From NCBI GenBank assembly GCA_037389465.1, contig JAZARR010000110.1, positions 655,501 to 719,500 of the forward strand: a DNA stretch of 64,000 nt, written 5' to 3'. The notes beneath the pieces were generated by a model. The model saw nothing but the letters and a program-made list of their open reading frames with translations. It made no database searches and was not told where the DNA came from. Positions 47,401 to 61,200 of this stretch are shown here, piece after piece. Within the stretch, counting starts at the first letter, position 1. Every line of letters begins with the position of its first letter. Position numbers and translations under genes: made by a program. Source of the DNA: Baylisascaris procyonis. Lineage: Eukaryota; Nematoda; Chromadorea; Rhabditida; Ascarididae.

Positions 47401-47940
47401 ACACGCTTGCTGAATGAAGGAAAATAATGTATAGCCACGGATAGGGAGGAAAATAGGACCCCTGAGTTACCCACTTCAGACGTGGCTTAGTCAGAGCTAC
47501 GAACACTTCGAAGTCCTTAGCATTATAAGGGAATTAAAAAAAAAACATTTTCGAGTAGGACTAGGTTGTTTTGCATTAAATTAAGAGTTTTGAAATTCAT
47601 TGACGTCTACCACTTCAAATCGAAAATAATGCAAAATTTTTACTATTTGAGGAGGACAGGAATTTGTGCGTTACATGATTGTTGTTGTGAGATGTTATTT
47701 AGATGAAGGTCACGGTTTTCGTGGAACAAAAGCGATTAAAGATTCACTTATTGGATCTTATTATTTCTTCTGCCGTGTACTTGGAATAAAGCCATCGTTT
47801 GTCACGAATGAGGTACGTTTCCATCAGATTATTGAAGATGCAAAAATCTATTGTAGGTGCACGCTTAATTATTCCATATATAAATTTACCAGTGATCATG
47901 TATTTTAATGTATCGCTAGGCATTGAGCAATTACGTGTAG
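38456..47940 (+). CDS. S9-family serine peptidase, prolyl-oligopeptidase/acylaminoacyl-peptidase-like (complete)
   Basis: Fourteen exons join in phase to 628 residues: 38456-38519 (coding part), 39138-39269, 39835-39992, 40484-40582, 40920-41006, 41523-41693, 42567-42675, 43942-44129, 44592-44714, 45532-45691, 46453-46688, 47064-47292, 47703-47812 and 47920-47940. The N-terminal half is a beta-propeller ([41 protein letters not shown]). The C-terminal alpha/beta hydrolase has the oxyanion HGGPT, GSSAGGY with the nucleophile Ser (about 476), HGDEDTVVP with the acid Asp (about 557) and DEGHGF with the His (about 589), so the triad is intact. No signal peptide or membrane segment is seen, so it is probably cytosolic. 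The family cleaves short peptides or N-acyl amino acids; C. elegans dpf-5 is a possible counterpart. The last exon (ALSNYV, stop) rests on GAG|GTACGT and a weak CGCTAG acceptor; reading through instead adds a tail to 47908. Confidence 0.92.
41083..41094. repeat. G12 tract in a peptidase intron
   Basis: ACGGGGT is followed by twelve G, about 75 nt after the end of exon 5. A similar GGGTGGGGTGT plus G11 tract lies at 46201-46222 in a later intron of the same gene. Confidence 0.95.
42341..42413 (+). pseudogene. tRNA-Ala(AGC)-derived element, degenerate
   Basis: Inside the intron between peptidase exons 6 and 7 there is a perfect A box, TGGCTCAGTGG (42348-42358), and a near-perfect B box, GGTTCGCAACC (42391-42401), at tRNA spacing. 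The stretch CTCAGTGGTAAAGCATTCGC and the anticodon-loop region CAGCAT align with tRNA-Ala(AGC). The acceptor stem and anticodon stem do not pair properly, and the nearly invariant A of the T loop is C. It is therefore a tRNA pseudogene or the head of a tRNA-derived SINE and not a working tRNA. Confidence 0.6.
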
Positions 47941-47997
47941 TATAGAGACTAGTACCGAAGTTTAGGGAGATAACGAAGGGCTAGATATTGAGCTACT

Positions 47998-49012
47998 TAG
48001 TGTAATTTAACCTAATTTATTTATTCAATTTAATTAAACTTACTTGGTTCATTAATTTAATTTAATTTATTTATTTAGTTAAATTTATTTATTCAACTTG
48101 ATTTGATTTGATTCGTCCAATTTAATTAATTTATTTTATTTGATTAATTTATTCAACTTGATTTAATCAATTTAATTTCATTTGACTCAGCTTATTCAAT
48201 TTTAATTAATTGATTTAATCCAGTTATTTAATTTAATTTAATTCAATGCATTCATTCGTTTTAGTTTAATTTATTTAATTTAATTTAGCCCATTTATCTG
48301 GTTTAGCTTAATGTATTTAATTTAATTTACTTCATTTAATTGAATTAAACCAACTTAATTTAATTCAATTTAATTAATTTAATTTAATTTATTTAATATA
48401 ATTAAATTAATTGGTTTAATTTGATTTTATTCATTTACATAGTTTAACTTGATTTAATTTAGTTTAATTAACTTATTCAGTTGGATTTAATTAATTTATT
48501 CGATTGAATTTAATTAATTTGTTAATTGAGTTTTTTGATTTTTCAGTTGAATTTGACTGCTTAATTTAATTGAATTTAATTAATTAATTTGATTGAACTC
48601 AATCAATTAATGTAATTTAATTCAGTGAATTTATCTAGTTAAATTTAATCAACTTGTTCTATTCAATTTAATTCATTAATTTAATTCAATTTGATTAGTT
48701 TATTTTTCATTGAGCCCATTTACTTCCTTAAATCAAATTGAATTAAATTATTTAATAAAATTTAATTCTTTAATTTAATCTTATTCATTAATTCAATTAA
48801 ATTCAATAAATTTATTCAATTTAATCCAATTAATTCATTCAGTTGAATTTAATTGATTCATTTAATTGAACTGAGCTAATTTATTTGACTGAATTTAATT
48901 AATCAATTCAGTGTAATTCAGTTAACTAACTCGATTTGATTTAATTAACTTATTTAGTTTTTTAATTAATTCATTCAATTAATTTATTTAATTAATCACT
49001 TTATTTATTCAA
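47998..49012. repeat. Degenerate TTTAATT array, about 1 kb
   Basis: For about 1 kb the sequence is almost only overlapping variants of AATTTAATTTAATTTATTTAATT, with imperfect periods of 5, 10 and longer. It begins shortly after the last peptidase codon (47940) and stops sharply at CACTTTATTTATTCAATGACTCG (about 49000). No frame stays open through it. It is an old, decayed simple-sequence satellite and may include or replace the peptidase 3' UTR. Confidence 0.9.
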
Positions 49013-52000
49013 TGACTCGAGGTGGGAAAACACAAAAGTTTATTCGCGATATGCGATACGACATATGAGCTAATGTGATCGGTTTTAGACCTCAACACTG
49101 AAAGTGTTGCACATAAATGCGACTTTTTCAGGGTAAATAGAAATTAGTTATTGGTATAATCTTTTACAAGATTGGATAGGGATTTGGTACAAGAAAAAAA
49201 AAGATTCCACACCATTTAATCATAAAACATCGATAAAGGAACTGTGTTTGCTCAACCCTCATGGTCGGTACGAGTAAGGCAAATCACTATAGTTATATGA
49301 CATTGAAAGGGGTATAACTGAAATTAAATGTGAAAATATTTCTAGGTTGGAACGATTAGCTTAAGCTAGTTGTGTGATAATTAACGAATTTGCAGATGAA
49401 AATAGATAATTTGACTGACACTATTAATTAAATGGTGCGACCCAATAACGACGATATGATGCGAAAGATTCGTATGCAAGACAGTACAAATCATGCTTTT
49501 CATTGGTGTGGTCTATGAAAAATAAAACAATTCTTTTTGATACAGTGGGATATTTGCAGCATTTTGATACAGTGGATATGCCGCATATTCTATTTGCATC
49601 GAAACTTTGCAGGCCTATTTTTTTAAATATATTCGCTATTGTTTATAATATGCCGATATTAGGCTATGGCTCCAAACCGTGCACCATGTGGTTGCTGGCC
49701 GCAACGCCGGGTAGTCCGAAGTAGGGGGGGGGGAGGATATGGGTCGAAGTTGGCAGGGTCAGCTCATCGGGGATGATGATTTACAAAGAAACAGTCCAAA
49801 TTTGGCGGATTACCCCGTGGGCAGTTCTTAACTGCTCATCATGATCCTCCACGCGCCATCCTTCGAAAGCTGTTGTGTTCGACAATAAGGATGCTTCGTT
49901 TGCTGAGAACAACAATTGGGTTAAACTGATCTCGTTCAGAAACGAACATTTTTTCTATATGTAAAACAGCGACCAAGCTCCACCTGGAAATTTTCGCCAG
50001 ATCTGATTCCCACCTTTGCAGTCACGACCTTTTAATTCCGAGTTAGTTCGAAGTATTTCTCCAATCCCACCTTCCGCTTTCCATTTGTGGGCTACAGAAA
50101 ACCAATCGGATTCCAAAAATAATTAATGTGAAAATAATGGCGACGTTTGCAATCAATGTATGCCTAAGATTAAACGCATATTAAGCAACTAATCTCAATC
50201 CTTTTCGATATTAGACATAATCGGCCATATTTTGTGATAACACCTCGTAGAAATTTATTCTGCAAAGAAGATCATATAATATCGAACAATGAAAGTAAAT
50301 AACCGCAATAGAATATCGGCTTCAACGTCGACTTACCAACGAAATAATTGTAATGGACGCATCATATTCAAATCAACGAAACCATCGACTTTACTGCATT
50401 CCTTATGTTTCATATTTTATAGAATCTACAGGTAATAATAACTGACGGCATATTGGTTAAGTAAACGATAGTTTTTTGCGAGTGCAAAGGACAAATCACA
50501 CTATCCCACGAATGAAATACTTCGACTATTCGCAGTAAGAAGTGATAATGGGTGGACGAGTTGAAGCAATAAAACCCACACCATCCTTACCTAACAAACA
50601 AAAGTTACTTCTGTTCAAAAAGTTAATTATATTTGCCACTTACTTAAATCCGCTTTCCAGTTTATCTAGTTTTCCGCGACACAATAAAATCCCTTCCCAA
50701 TGGATGAAAGAAATGCCAATTTTTATCCTCACAATTCATCAAAACCACCGACATAAAAGCAAAACATTACGACCGACGAAGTGATTAATTATTAAACTGC
50801 ATAGAGAATATTTGTACCGCTTATGCCAAACACATCCCATTAACTAACGGGTATTGGAGGATAGCGAAAATGCAATGAGTGCAAAATAAAGGCACAAATT
50901 TTTCATCCCGACCAATTCGATACGGCAGAGATAAATTGTAGCCCAAAAATCAACAAAAGAGAGAGAAAAAAAAAAGAAGAAAGAAGCAAAGCGAATGAAA
51001 ATTGACTTAGCCAAATTCGGAAAAAGAAAGAAAAAAAAGAGATGAGCGTCGCACCATAAATCTACACACAAACATGCATATTGCACTTTGAAATATCATT
51101 TAGGTTTGAAATACCATTAAACTATTGTTTCATTCTTCTTCTTTTTTCTTTTTCACTCAAAAATGATCGTATTTAATCGATGAATGAAACAATCAGTTAA
51201 TAATCAACCAGTAGTTAATTGCCAGAATAAACCAACAATTAAAAAAAAAAGCATGAAAGGCAAGGAACCTGGAAGCGAGGAATGGAGAACACAAACAACT
51301 AGAAGAGAAAAAATTACAATAGAGAAAAATTTATTTCTTTTTTTTTTCAGTAAATAAAACTAAACGACTTAGAAAAATATAGAGAGGAATGACAACCAAT
51401 AAAAGTTTATTAAATGTGAAAGAAAATATTGTTGTGAAAAATTTACAGAAATAAATGAAAAAAAAAAATTTACAGATGTAAACAACTCGAAATTCACACA
51501 CTAACAGTGAAATTTCTACTCTACTTCTAATTCTTAACAACGAGGTTGCTTTTGCCAACATACTTAATTTAATTCATTTCGGAACTATCACCATAGAAAA
51601 TCAAAGAGCGCATTTCCTTCTCAAAGGAAACTATGGAAAACAAACCATCTCTATCCATACTAAAATTGGACAGCAGTACTAGGGCACTTACTACGAACAA
51701 ATATTCCATCGAAGAACTTTTAGGTTATAACTTCTCTTTTCATAACCGAACCAACAGTAAAACGTTTTTGAGTTTTTTCTCTAAAAATCCCTTTATTACA
51801 TTAAAAAAATAAATACAGAAAATCTCCCATCAACAATAAAAATAAAACATTCATTAGCAGTTCCCTCTTCTCTAAAATTCGAAATTTTTTCCACCATTCA
51901 CTTCACCCTCTATCAGCTTCCTGAATCTACTAGAAACAGCATTTCACTCTAAGATCTACTATCTGGTTTAAAAAACCTTTACATTCGCATTACATTAACA

Positions 52001-52262
52001 ATTACACCACCCACTGCAGCTAATATAAACGCCTCAACAGACATAGTGTAAACCAATAAAGTAGATACTCTACCAACTGATAAGACTGTTTACTTAAAAA
52101 TAAAATTAAAAAAAAACAACAACCAGTACCATGCAACCTAGAGATATGAGAATAAACGCTCACAGGAAGAAGAATTTGAACATGGGTGAATAAGCGAATG
52201 GAAGAAACAACTTAGAGCGTCATAAATTACGGTATGCGTACAAATTAATCTCTATCGTCGAA
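49013..52262. other. Spacer between the convergent peptidase and GRAF genes
   Basis: No recognisable exon on either strand. It contains a short direct repeat of TTTTGATACAGTGG (about 49535 and 49562), a G10 tract (49724-49733), and the putative GRAF 3' UTR on the - strand, with a possible polyadenylation signal (TTTATT on +) at 51792-51797, about 470 nt after the stop. Confidence 0.5.
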
Positions 52263-55200
52263 CTACGGTAGTGGTTCGACATAGTTGGCTGGTATAAGAC
52301 CCGTTTTGCCATTCAGAGTACCGACCAACCAGCCTTCCTCTTTCGATTCGTACACTACAAATTTAGGCATCATTATTCAATTCAAAACACCCTTTTACAC
52401 TAAGAAATATTTGCATATTGAAAATGACGTCATCGATGATCGTTGCACCTCAAGCGGAAATATGTTTTAAACATCCGTTTCATTGTTCATGTGTCTCTTT
52501 CTCTTTTCAGCAATATCATATTATCAGCTCTAAAGATTTAAAAGTCCCCCAAAATTTTAGCGGAAGCTTACCTAAGGAAGGGCCCTACTACTCGAGAATG
52601 TTGGATTACCTTTCCCGTTAAATTTTGAAGATTTCAACAACTCTAACATGTGTATAGTCTTTTCTGAGTTTTTAAAAACACTAAAATAAAATTATGAATA
52701 TTAGAAATTCTTATGATGCAATAGGCAGTACAAATATAATAAAACAACAAACCGTTCGTAATGATTTGGCCCGGTTGGAATGACAACTCCGTATCGTGAC
52801 CGGCTGTGCAAGCATACAACGTTTTAACACGACGACTGAAAAAAAAGCACTCATTCACTGTGTTATAAATAACACACGATTGTGTTATAAATAACACACG
52901 ATTGTGTTATCATAGCATCCGCTTCATCTATTACACCTCAATAGCAGTTTAACATTAACACCCATTAAAAAAAAGCTTAAACAGAAAATGTTCATTAAAA
53001 TGCGCATACTTATCACACAAACGCGTTACGCTGATTGATTACGATGCAGCAAAACACCTTTCTATTTTAAATTAAAATTAAAAAATTTAAAAACAACTAA
53101 GAAAACACTGTAACAATAATTAATATCAGGCAAACTGCAATAAGATTATTCGCTGATCTGAATGCAAACCGCACTCATATTTCGTGGGATATTAGCCGAA
53201 TTATTTTATAATCAAAGATTTTTTAAAGTTTATCATTTCCTATATGAAGATTACGGATAAGCTGTTAAATAATATTTTTAAATATTAATTCTATTTTATG
53301 TTCGATTAAAGGAAAACTATCATCTTTTTTTAAATTTTGTAAATCTTTTAGCAAAAAAAAAAACTCTATTTTTATTCAAATCAAACAAATACGTTAATAA
53401 ATCAATTATTCAATTTCTTGTGAATTTTGCAACCTATTATAGCGTCCTTTATTATGACATTAAAAAAGTGATATTTAAATTTTTATTTAGGAAAGAGATC
53501 AGATGGAAAAAGATAAACACACATGCAAATTAGTTAATACCGAGAATGTGATACAACTAAACACATCGATGAAACATATGCATCACCTCTCTTTAGGCAT
53601 TTGCAAGCAGATATACTGCTACAAATAAAAAAAACATACCACAATTTGCAGCTATATACTTTATACCTACGATAGGAAGATGGTTTAACCAATAGCAGAA
53701 CAAATCATCTCTCTCATTAAGTTGCGTAACATGTAAATGAGATGAACGAAGAGGATATTTCCATCGAAGAGTGATGAAAAAATATTTTTTGAAAAAAAAA
53801 ACTTTTTTCCACACCTCAGATTTATCTGAATATTCATAAAAAAAGACATTCATCTCGTCTGTATTATTCAAGCTAACAAACAGCTAGGACAACGAGTAAA
53901 GTAGTGCTTGAACGAACAACGCAAACAACGCAGCTTAACTTATAAAAACCTCATAGAATATTGCCAAGCACCATTTTTATATCTCATTCGGCAAGGCAGA
54001 AAAGTTTTTAAAGTCGTTTTGTGATTGCAAGCGATATTTGAATATCATCGATAGAATTTAGAACGATCAAAATGCAAAAACACAAAAGCACAAATTTTTC
54101 AACACAACTCAAATAAGTGCGAAAGAAGACATCAATCAAACTAAGAGAAAGGAGGATGCGAAGAAAAAAGAAGGAAAACTGTTAAAATATCAAAAATCAA
54201 ACCAAACATCATGAGAAATAACATGCTTTCATATCAAAATTCATTCAGAAGCAATGTTTCCCTTTCATAAATCTATTGAAAAGTTTTTAAAGTGATTTTT
54301 CTTTGCAATCGACATCAAAAATGTTGGTGGCCTTTATGGTAGAAGCCTTTAGAGTGGAAGTAGATGGGCATTTCACGTGACTTCGGATCCGTTCAGTGCC
54401 AAAACTTTTTTGAATATCTCCTGCCTCTAAAGCTAAAGTTTATTCGGAGAAAAAATTGAACATGACTTCTCCGAGTCTATTCGCCGTACCCGTTCCCCTC
54501 ATTAAACATCGAAAACGTTCATAAGAGTATAGGATGAAAGCAAAGCGGGATGAATGCACCAACCTGGGTTGTAATGATCCTATAGGGTGCACATAAAAGA
54601 AGAGAGGCGATATGCGTAGATCATTGAATGTCACATTCTGCACGTGAGAGGAGTGCGTCGTGTTCACACGTTGATTAGAGACAGCCCCGTGCTTAGTGCT
54701 CCCACCGCCACCACATTCACTCACGTTCACGTTTGAGAAAGGAGACGTGCCAGCGTGCACCCTGCTATTATAAACACTGAAATTTGCAAAAGACGCATAG
54801 AGAAAGTGGATAAGTGCAAAAGATATAGAGGGTAGAATCCACTTGCAGCCAATTTTCGCTTCTTCTTCCTGTAATGTGCTCCACAATTCACTCAATCATA
54901 TGTCTATTTCAAATCGGCGAAACGTTATCGCTTCATATTGAAATCATCAAAATTCTAAACTACAAAAGTTTCTTATAAAACAAAAAAAGAAAGCATCGGC
55001 TTCGATTATTTCAGTAGAAGTGGAGCATATTAAAGCAAGAAAAGCCATGATGACCCCTCACCAGCACCATTCGACATTCATTGCCAATAGCAAGCGAAAT
55101 ATTGCATCCCTAAGCGTTATCCAGCTTGTCTTCATCCACACAACTATCATTAGAAGGAAGAAAATTCACGAAGAAGCATCTGCCTTTGATAAGCTTTCCA

Positions 55201-58200
55201 AGTTATGTTGAAACCGAGAAGTAAATATAGAGTGGCAATCACAAAACACCGAAAGAACAAACAAGCATGCGTATAGCAACAAACACAACAACATCTATAA
55301 CAACATTTAAGGATGCATAAAAAATTACAATAACAAACCAGAAGCAATAGGAAAATAATTCTCTTTCAATTGCCTATTTCTCTATGAATTTCCTCTTAAT
55401 CATTTCTGAAGATAACGCCATACGAGCGAATGCAGCTGTTTTTAGCTCCAACTGATGGCATAATATAAGAAAAATGCAACAGAGTGGTCATTTAATTGGT
55501 CATTTCAGGATGCAAGGGAATGGTCATTTAATTGGTCATTTGATGATGCAAGGGAGTGGTCATTTAATTGGTCATTTCATAATGCAAGGGAATGGTCATT
55601 TAGTGTCACTTTTGGAAATTTATTTCTATACAGACTATTGGCTATAATCTTCAAATTTATAACAAGAATGAGCATAGCACGATGCTTCAAATATAACTAC
55701 GTAATAAAGATTTTTTAGACACTAATTCAATATCAAAAAGCCGAAATGATTTGTAGCAAAAAACAACTAAAACTATAATCACATGCAAAATTTAAAGTAA
55801 TCTTAATTTATATCAATTTATACTCAAAAAACGTTTTCCTTTTAATTTTCATTTTTACTCAAATATTGAAATATTTACTCGAAATTATTCCTTTTTACTC
55901 AAATATAATAGTAAAATAAATAAATATTGAAGTGAGAAAAGTAAAAGACAATTAGATCGTCCATTTCTTAACCGAATTTTACAGCATCGTGCTTTTTGCG
56001 CAAAAGCGATGCGATTTGATGACCGCCACCAATTAATAAAGCAGCGACATTGAAATCAACGTTAGCTGTGCCTACATTACTATCAATAAGCAGTGTGCCT
56101 TTTTGAATTCAATATACCGGAAATGGATAGCAGCCTGGTCACAAGTCGATGGCCAGGGTTGCCTTCTATAATAAACGTCTGGCACCACTTCATGCCAGTC
56201 CTTACAGTCTGAATATATTTTCGAAGCAATATCCATTGTTAGGCTACAATATACATAACCCCCCTGTAAACTGAAGCAGACAACATCAGAAAAAAGAGGG
56301 ATTAGAGCTAGATCGATCCGTAGGCCTTTTTCATTTCAAACGATATTCTAAATCTTTCAAGTTGGAAGATGTAACGCCACAGCCGCTAAATTATAAAAAA
56401 AAACCCCCATAAAACCCAATAAATATTTATTTAAACAAAAACTTAGGAAGAAATATATCTTTTCGAGGGAAAAAATTCTTTTTTTTTAAAATAAATTTGC
56501 TTTTGATTATCATAAGCAGACCAAAAATATCGTACTAAAATGAACGATCGGGATCTGTGCTTTTTGGCATTTTTCGATTATGAATCTATTTTCAACTATA
56601 CGATCATCGGCTTTCCTTGCAGTAACTTCGGGACAAGTTCGTACTTGCAGCTCACCACAGAGAAGCAAATAACAAACAAATACACACTTAGCCGAATGAT
56701 AAAAAAAGAAAGCAATTTCTTTTCAAACTGACTTACGAGGCAGATAATAAATTTCCACCTGAGTGCCGCTTTTTCAACCTATCAGTGAGGCTGCAAGCCG
56801 AACATTCACTTTAAATATACATGTTTTTTTTTTTAAATAAATTTCATAAGGCGAGAATTTTTACACAAATTAGTTCAAATTCAAAAAAAATTTTTTTTTT
56901 AATCCTTCGGATTTGCAACTAGAAAAATTAAATAAAATGTTCACTAAAAAGAAACTCCTCGATCAGCATCCAACCGCAAAATCTAGAAACTCCTCGATTA
57001 AAGCTCCGAAAAAGCAATTATTGATAATTAAGAATTGTTGTTTCAGGTTGTTTTCGATTCGATTTTTTATTATTAATGCCTCAAATAACCGTTTAAAAAA
57101 TATTTTATCAAATTTTTTTCTCCAACAGATTTTAAATGTATCAGTTAATTATGTCTGAATATCGCGTAATTAATGCAATCAGCAATCGCCCTCATAACAA
57201 CGCTATTTAGTGCATAAATCAACAAATAAATATACTAATATGCACTATCACTATCATCCTTACATCATCACTATCCACCATAATTATCATAAAAAACTAA
57301 TAATAAGACACTCGTATTCATATTAACAAAAAAAGAGTTGCAACCAAGACTTCCACATTATTGAATACAATCGATAATATCCATAGTACCCACTCAACAA
57401 AAAAAACAAAAAAAAAATTCACTAATTTCAATTTTTTTTTTTCAAATATTAATGCCCATGATTATAACGATATATTAATTTCAATGAGTGAATTTTCATT
57501 TTTCATATCTTCAAATGGAATGCGATATGGCGATATGCTTTGTCGCAAAATTAAACTCAATGAATTAAATTCATTCAAGTCAAAATCAGTCCTAAAAAAA
57601 TCAAAAAATAATCCTCTATTCACCTATATGCGTTGATCGTCGATCACATTGCTCTTATGTCATTCAAATATAACAGCCCCTTTTTAATGTTTTGACAATG
57701 TTCCCTTCCATCTATCACGGTGATATTCGTGTAGCATCTAACCTTTGCCACATAAGCTCACTACTCGGGCATATACAAATAGGTATGACTACTAATTAAT
57801 TGAGAAGCAAAGTTTCTTCACTAAAAAAAATAATTGAAACTGCTTACGATTCGCAGGCGAATGGATTGTAGGCAGGCGCATAAGATGAACTCATCTTCGC
57901 TGAAAGTAATTGATTTGCATTGAGAAAATAACATACAAATTTTAAACAACGGAAATATTTCATTTTTATATAAACGTCGAAAAGGACACCATTATTTTTA
58001 TCAACTTACCCCTACAGGTAACCATAGGTACGGGTAATAAAAATGTGAAACTATTTACATATAGAGAATCTCATAACATTATGCAGACCTCTACTATCAT
58101 TATAAAGTTATGCTTTCAGATTCCTTCGTCCCCTCCTAATTCCCCTGAAAAAAATATTCCAAACGTATAAATGAGTGCATCTCTTGAAAGAGAAGACCCA

Positions 58201-61200
58201 TCTATATGCAGATTGGTACAGCCAGTCAAGTTAGTTGCATATTGTACGCCTGGCATCATTTCAGAAATCATAGATCTGAACCAATCGAAGGATCACGCAA
58301 AAAGAAGTGAAAGTATTGCTGCACCTTAAAACTTTTTGAAAAGCATGCACAGAGAGTAAAAAAAGAACAAACGATCCAGGAAGAAAAAGCCATAGAACTC
58401 TGCTTCTCCTTCTTTAGGAATGCTTCTGGCTAGGTATTACCATAAACATACTTGTAGTACATAAGAAATTTACAGAGTACTTTCGATGAGTTTGAAAGAT
58501 AAGGAAGTCTAACGAAAAGAACCTTTGATTGCAGAGGCATTACGATCACGAGACGTGTCCGCAGAGTGTTGATATGGACCCGTCGGCGATGGAGAGACAT
58601 CCGAACCACTCGCTATCGAGTTCAACGAATCTGAACTCTCGCCGCACACTTCCCCATCTGGCGCACGTTGTTGCCGTCCGGTAACGCTTCTTAATAATGC
58701 AGCAGTTAATAACTTTAAAAATGATAAGTAATGCTAAATCTGACCATTTGCAACATTTCATTATTCGGATATCACGATCTCATTTATCCTCAAATCCTTC
58801 CTTCTGTTTGATTAATTCCTTTTCTTCATAAGAGCCATCAGCGTTTTAAGGCTAAAGATGACCTGAGTGTCAATTTATAAACCTTTAAAACCTTTGCGAT
58901 ACTTTAAAAATCCATTTCAGAATCCTTACAACATGTTACTAAAATAGTATAGATAGGCTCATCCAACATGTTCAACAATGTAATAATACAGTAAACTTCT
59001 ACCCCAATTGCGCAGTGCTGGCTTGAGCGCTCGTTGCACGTTTCATATGATGGGTCCTTGGTGTCGTAGCTTGATTTAAAGCAGGAGAAGAGAGTGCCGT
59101 CCCACCGGTTGGCGACATAGGTGTAGTGCCAGCCGATGTACTTGGTTTCCCATAGGTTGGAACCAATCGAGTTGGCGAACATACATTTGAGTCTACAACA
59201 TTACGCTTGTAATAAGTTTGACTACCCTTACAACTTTTGAACTATCATTCCCCTTTCTTTATATTGGTCCATATTTTCGTGCCACGAAAATGAGCATTAA
59301 CCGATTTTTAGTGGCCATCACCACTTTTGCTTCATGAAACAATGCAAATATAACACTTTATAAATCTTAAACGGAAACAAAAACTCATCAAGCACCTAGA
59401 TGTATTGAAGAAACTTGCAATATTTTAGTTTACTGCACAAATCACTAAATATTAAAGCCAACTATTCGAAACAGAAATAAAAATAAAATAATGTATCAAA
59501 CGAGCGATAGTAACGAAACAAATAAAACCAAACATTGTCTGACTTATTTAATATTTTCCTCTTACAAGTAACACTCAAAAAAAAATTCTTAATTTTAAAA
59601 ACTTTAAATCAGAGGAAGTCCCTGTTTTATTATTATAATTAAAGAAACAATGCACAATATTCGAATATAACTTTCATGGCATCGATCATACTATAACTGA
59701 TAAGACAGCAGCTTGTATCATCGATGATTTAATAAATTTATAGGTATTGTAGCGAATTATGAAAAACTAACTTCTAAATCTCTTGCACCTTTAAACTAGC
59801 TCGATTGATTTAAGTGGACCTATTACAAAATCGGATCTATAATCCGGTTATCACAATTGGTAAAAATTACCAAAAAAATATTATCAAATCTGATTGGACT
59901 ATACCTGATCTCTATTATCAATTGTTAGAACAATACCCTCCCAGTAATTAGTATAATAATTACCTGAATGATATCATCTATGTTGAAGACACAAATCAAA
60001 ACACAAAAAATCCCATATTTCTTAGCGGAACTATAACAGTTACTTTAGCAACCTAATTTATAATTAAACAATTCCCGTAAAAGATATGTAAACATAAATC
60101 CAACCATCCTGACTATCCGCGAACGAATTAGCCACCCTGTCATAAATATGAGGATAACGTTGTCGTGATGATGAATTCCCTATTGAACGTGGCCGATTAC
60201 CACTCGATATCGAACTCTCCGCATAAGACCTTAAAACAAACGTCCAGAAAAAAAAATAAAAAACTGAAGTTTTGCAAGTTCAATTCCACCCTCATAATGA
60301 CCAGCTGAATACCACTTAATTGTGTTTCAAGAATGATAGAAAGTCGATTAAACGTATATATACAAGTCAACTCATTTTCACTGGCCTATTTAAAAGTTGG
60401 GTAAGTTTCTTCAACAACTTACTCATTTGCCACGGTCTTGAGCAAGCCTCTTTCAGGGTTTGCTCCTGATTGCTATGATCAGATCTTTTCACCTCCCTAA
60501 CGTACTTGCAAAACGTCCTTTTCATGTCGGTACAATAAGTTTTGTGTCCATTGGTTGCCTGGGGTTCAAATCATAGATCCAGCCCACTTGACCTGACCCC
60601 ATGCTAAATTGGACTGTATGAATGACTTGTCCTCCACTGCATCTGCTCATCTGGTAAAATGAATCATGAAGAGAATTCATTATCACTGATCTTTCCACTG
60701 CTCTCCCTATGGCACTCACATCGTTGCTTTATCTTCCTTCCCCAAAAGCCACTTCTTTATCACTAAACCACTACAGAGAGGATAACAGCTTTAAATGAAA
60801 TAAGCCTTAAAATATACACAACGTAAGATAAGAAAATATTTAAATATTTATCAATCACCTCTTATCAATAGCTGGTGGAGATACTGAAGATTGTTTAGCG
60901 ATGGAAGGTGTCGCATCAAGGAACGGTGTGCTGCTCTCCGGCGAATCACCACTTCGATGCAATGGCTTTGGTGGGCATGGAACACCGTCGATATTCGATG
61001 GATGTGTATTGAAGATCTATAAAAATTCAATACTAAAGTCTGTCACCTTTCTTCTACATATATTACCGCAAACTTGATAAATTATTAATTAATAATGATA
61101 GATTTTTTTGTCGAATTACTGTCTACTTACTATTACTTCTTATTAAATGAAAACATTAATGGTATCGGTAGGTCATGCTCTTAGATCAGCGTCGAATGCC

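Noticed and set aside
54440..54895. 151-codon open frame on the - strand
   Set aside because: It is the longest frame without a recognised product, but the GRAF micro-exon (54731-54776) lies in it in a different frame and closes the splice phases. The frame's own protein has no family resemblance.
60550..60575. B-box-like GGGGTTCAAATC
   Set aside because: There is no A box or cloverleaf upstream at tRNA spacing; it lies in a GRAF intron and is probably chance.
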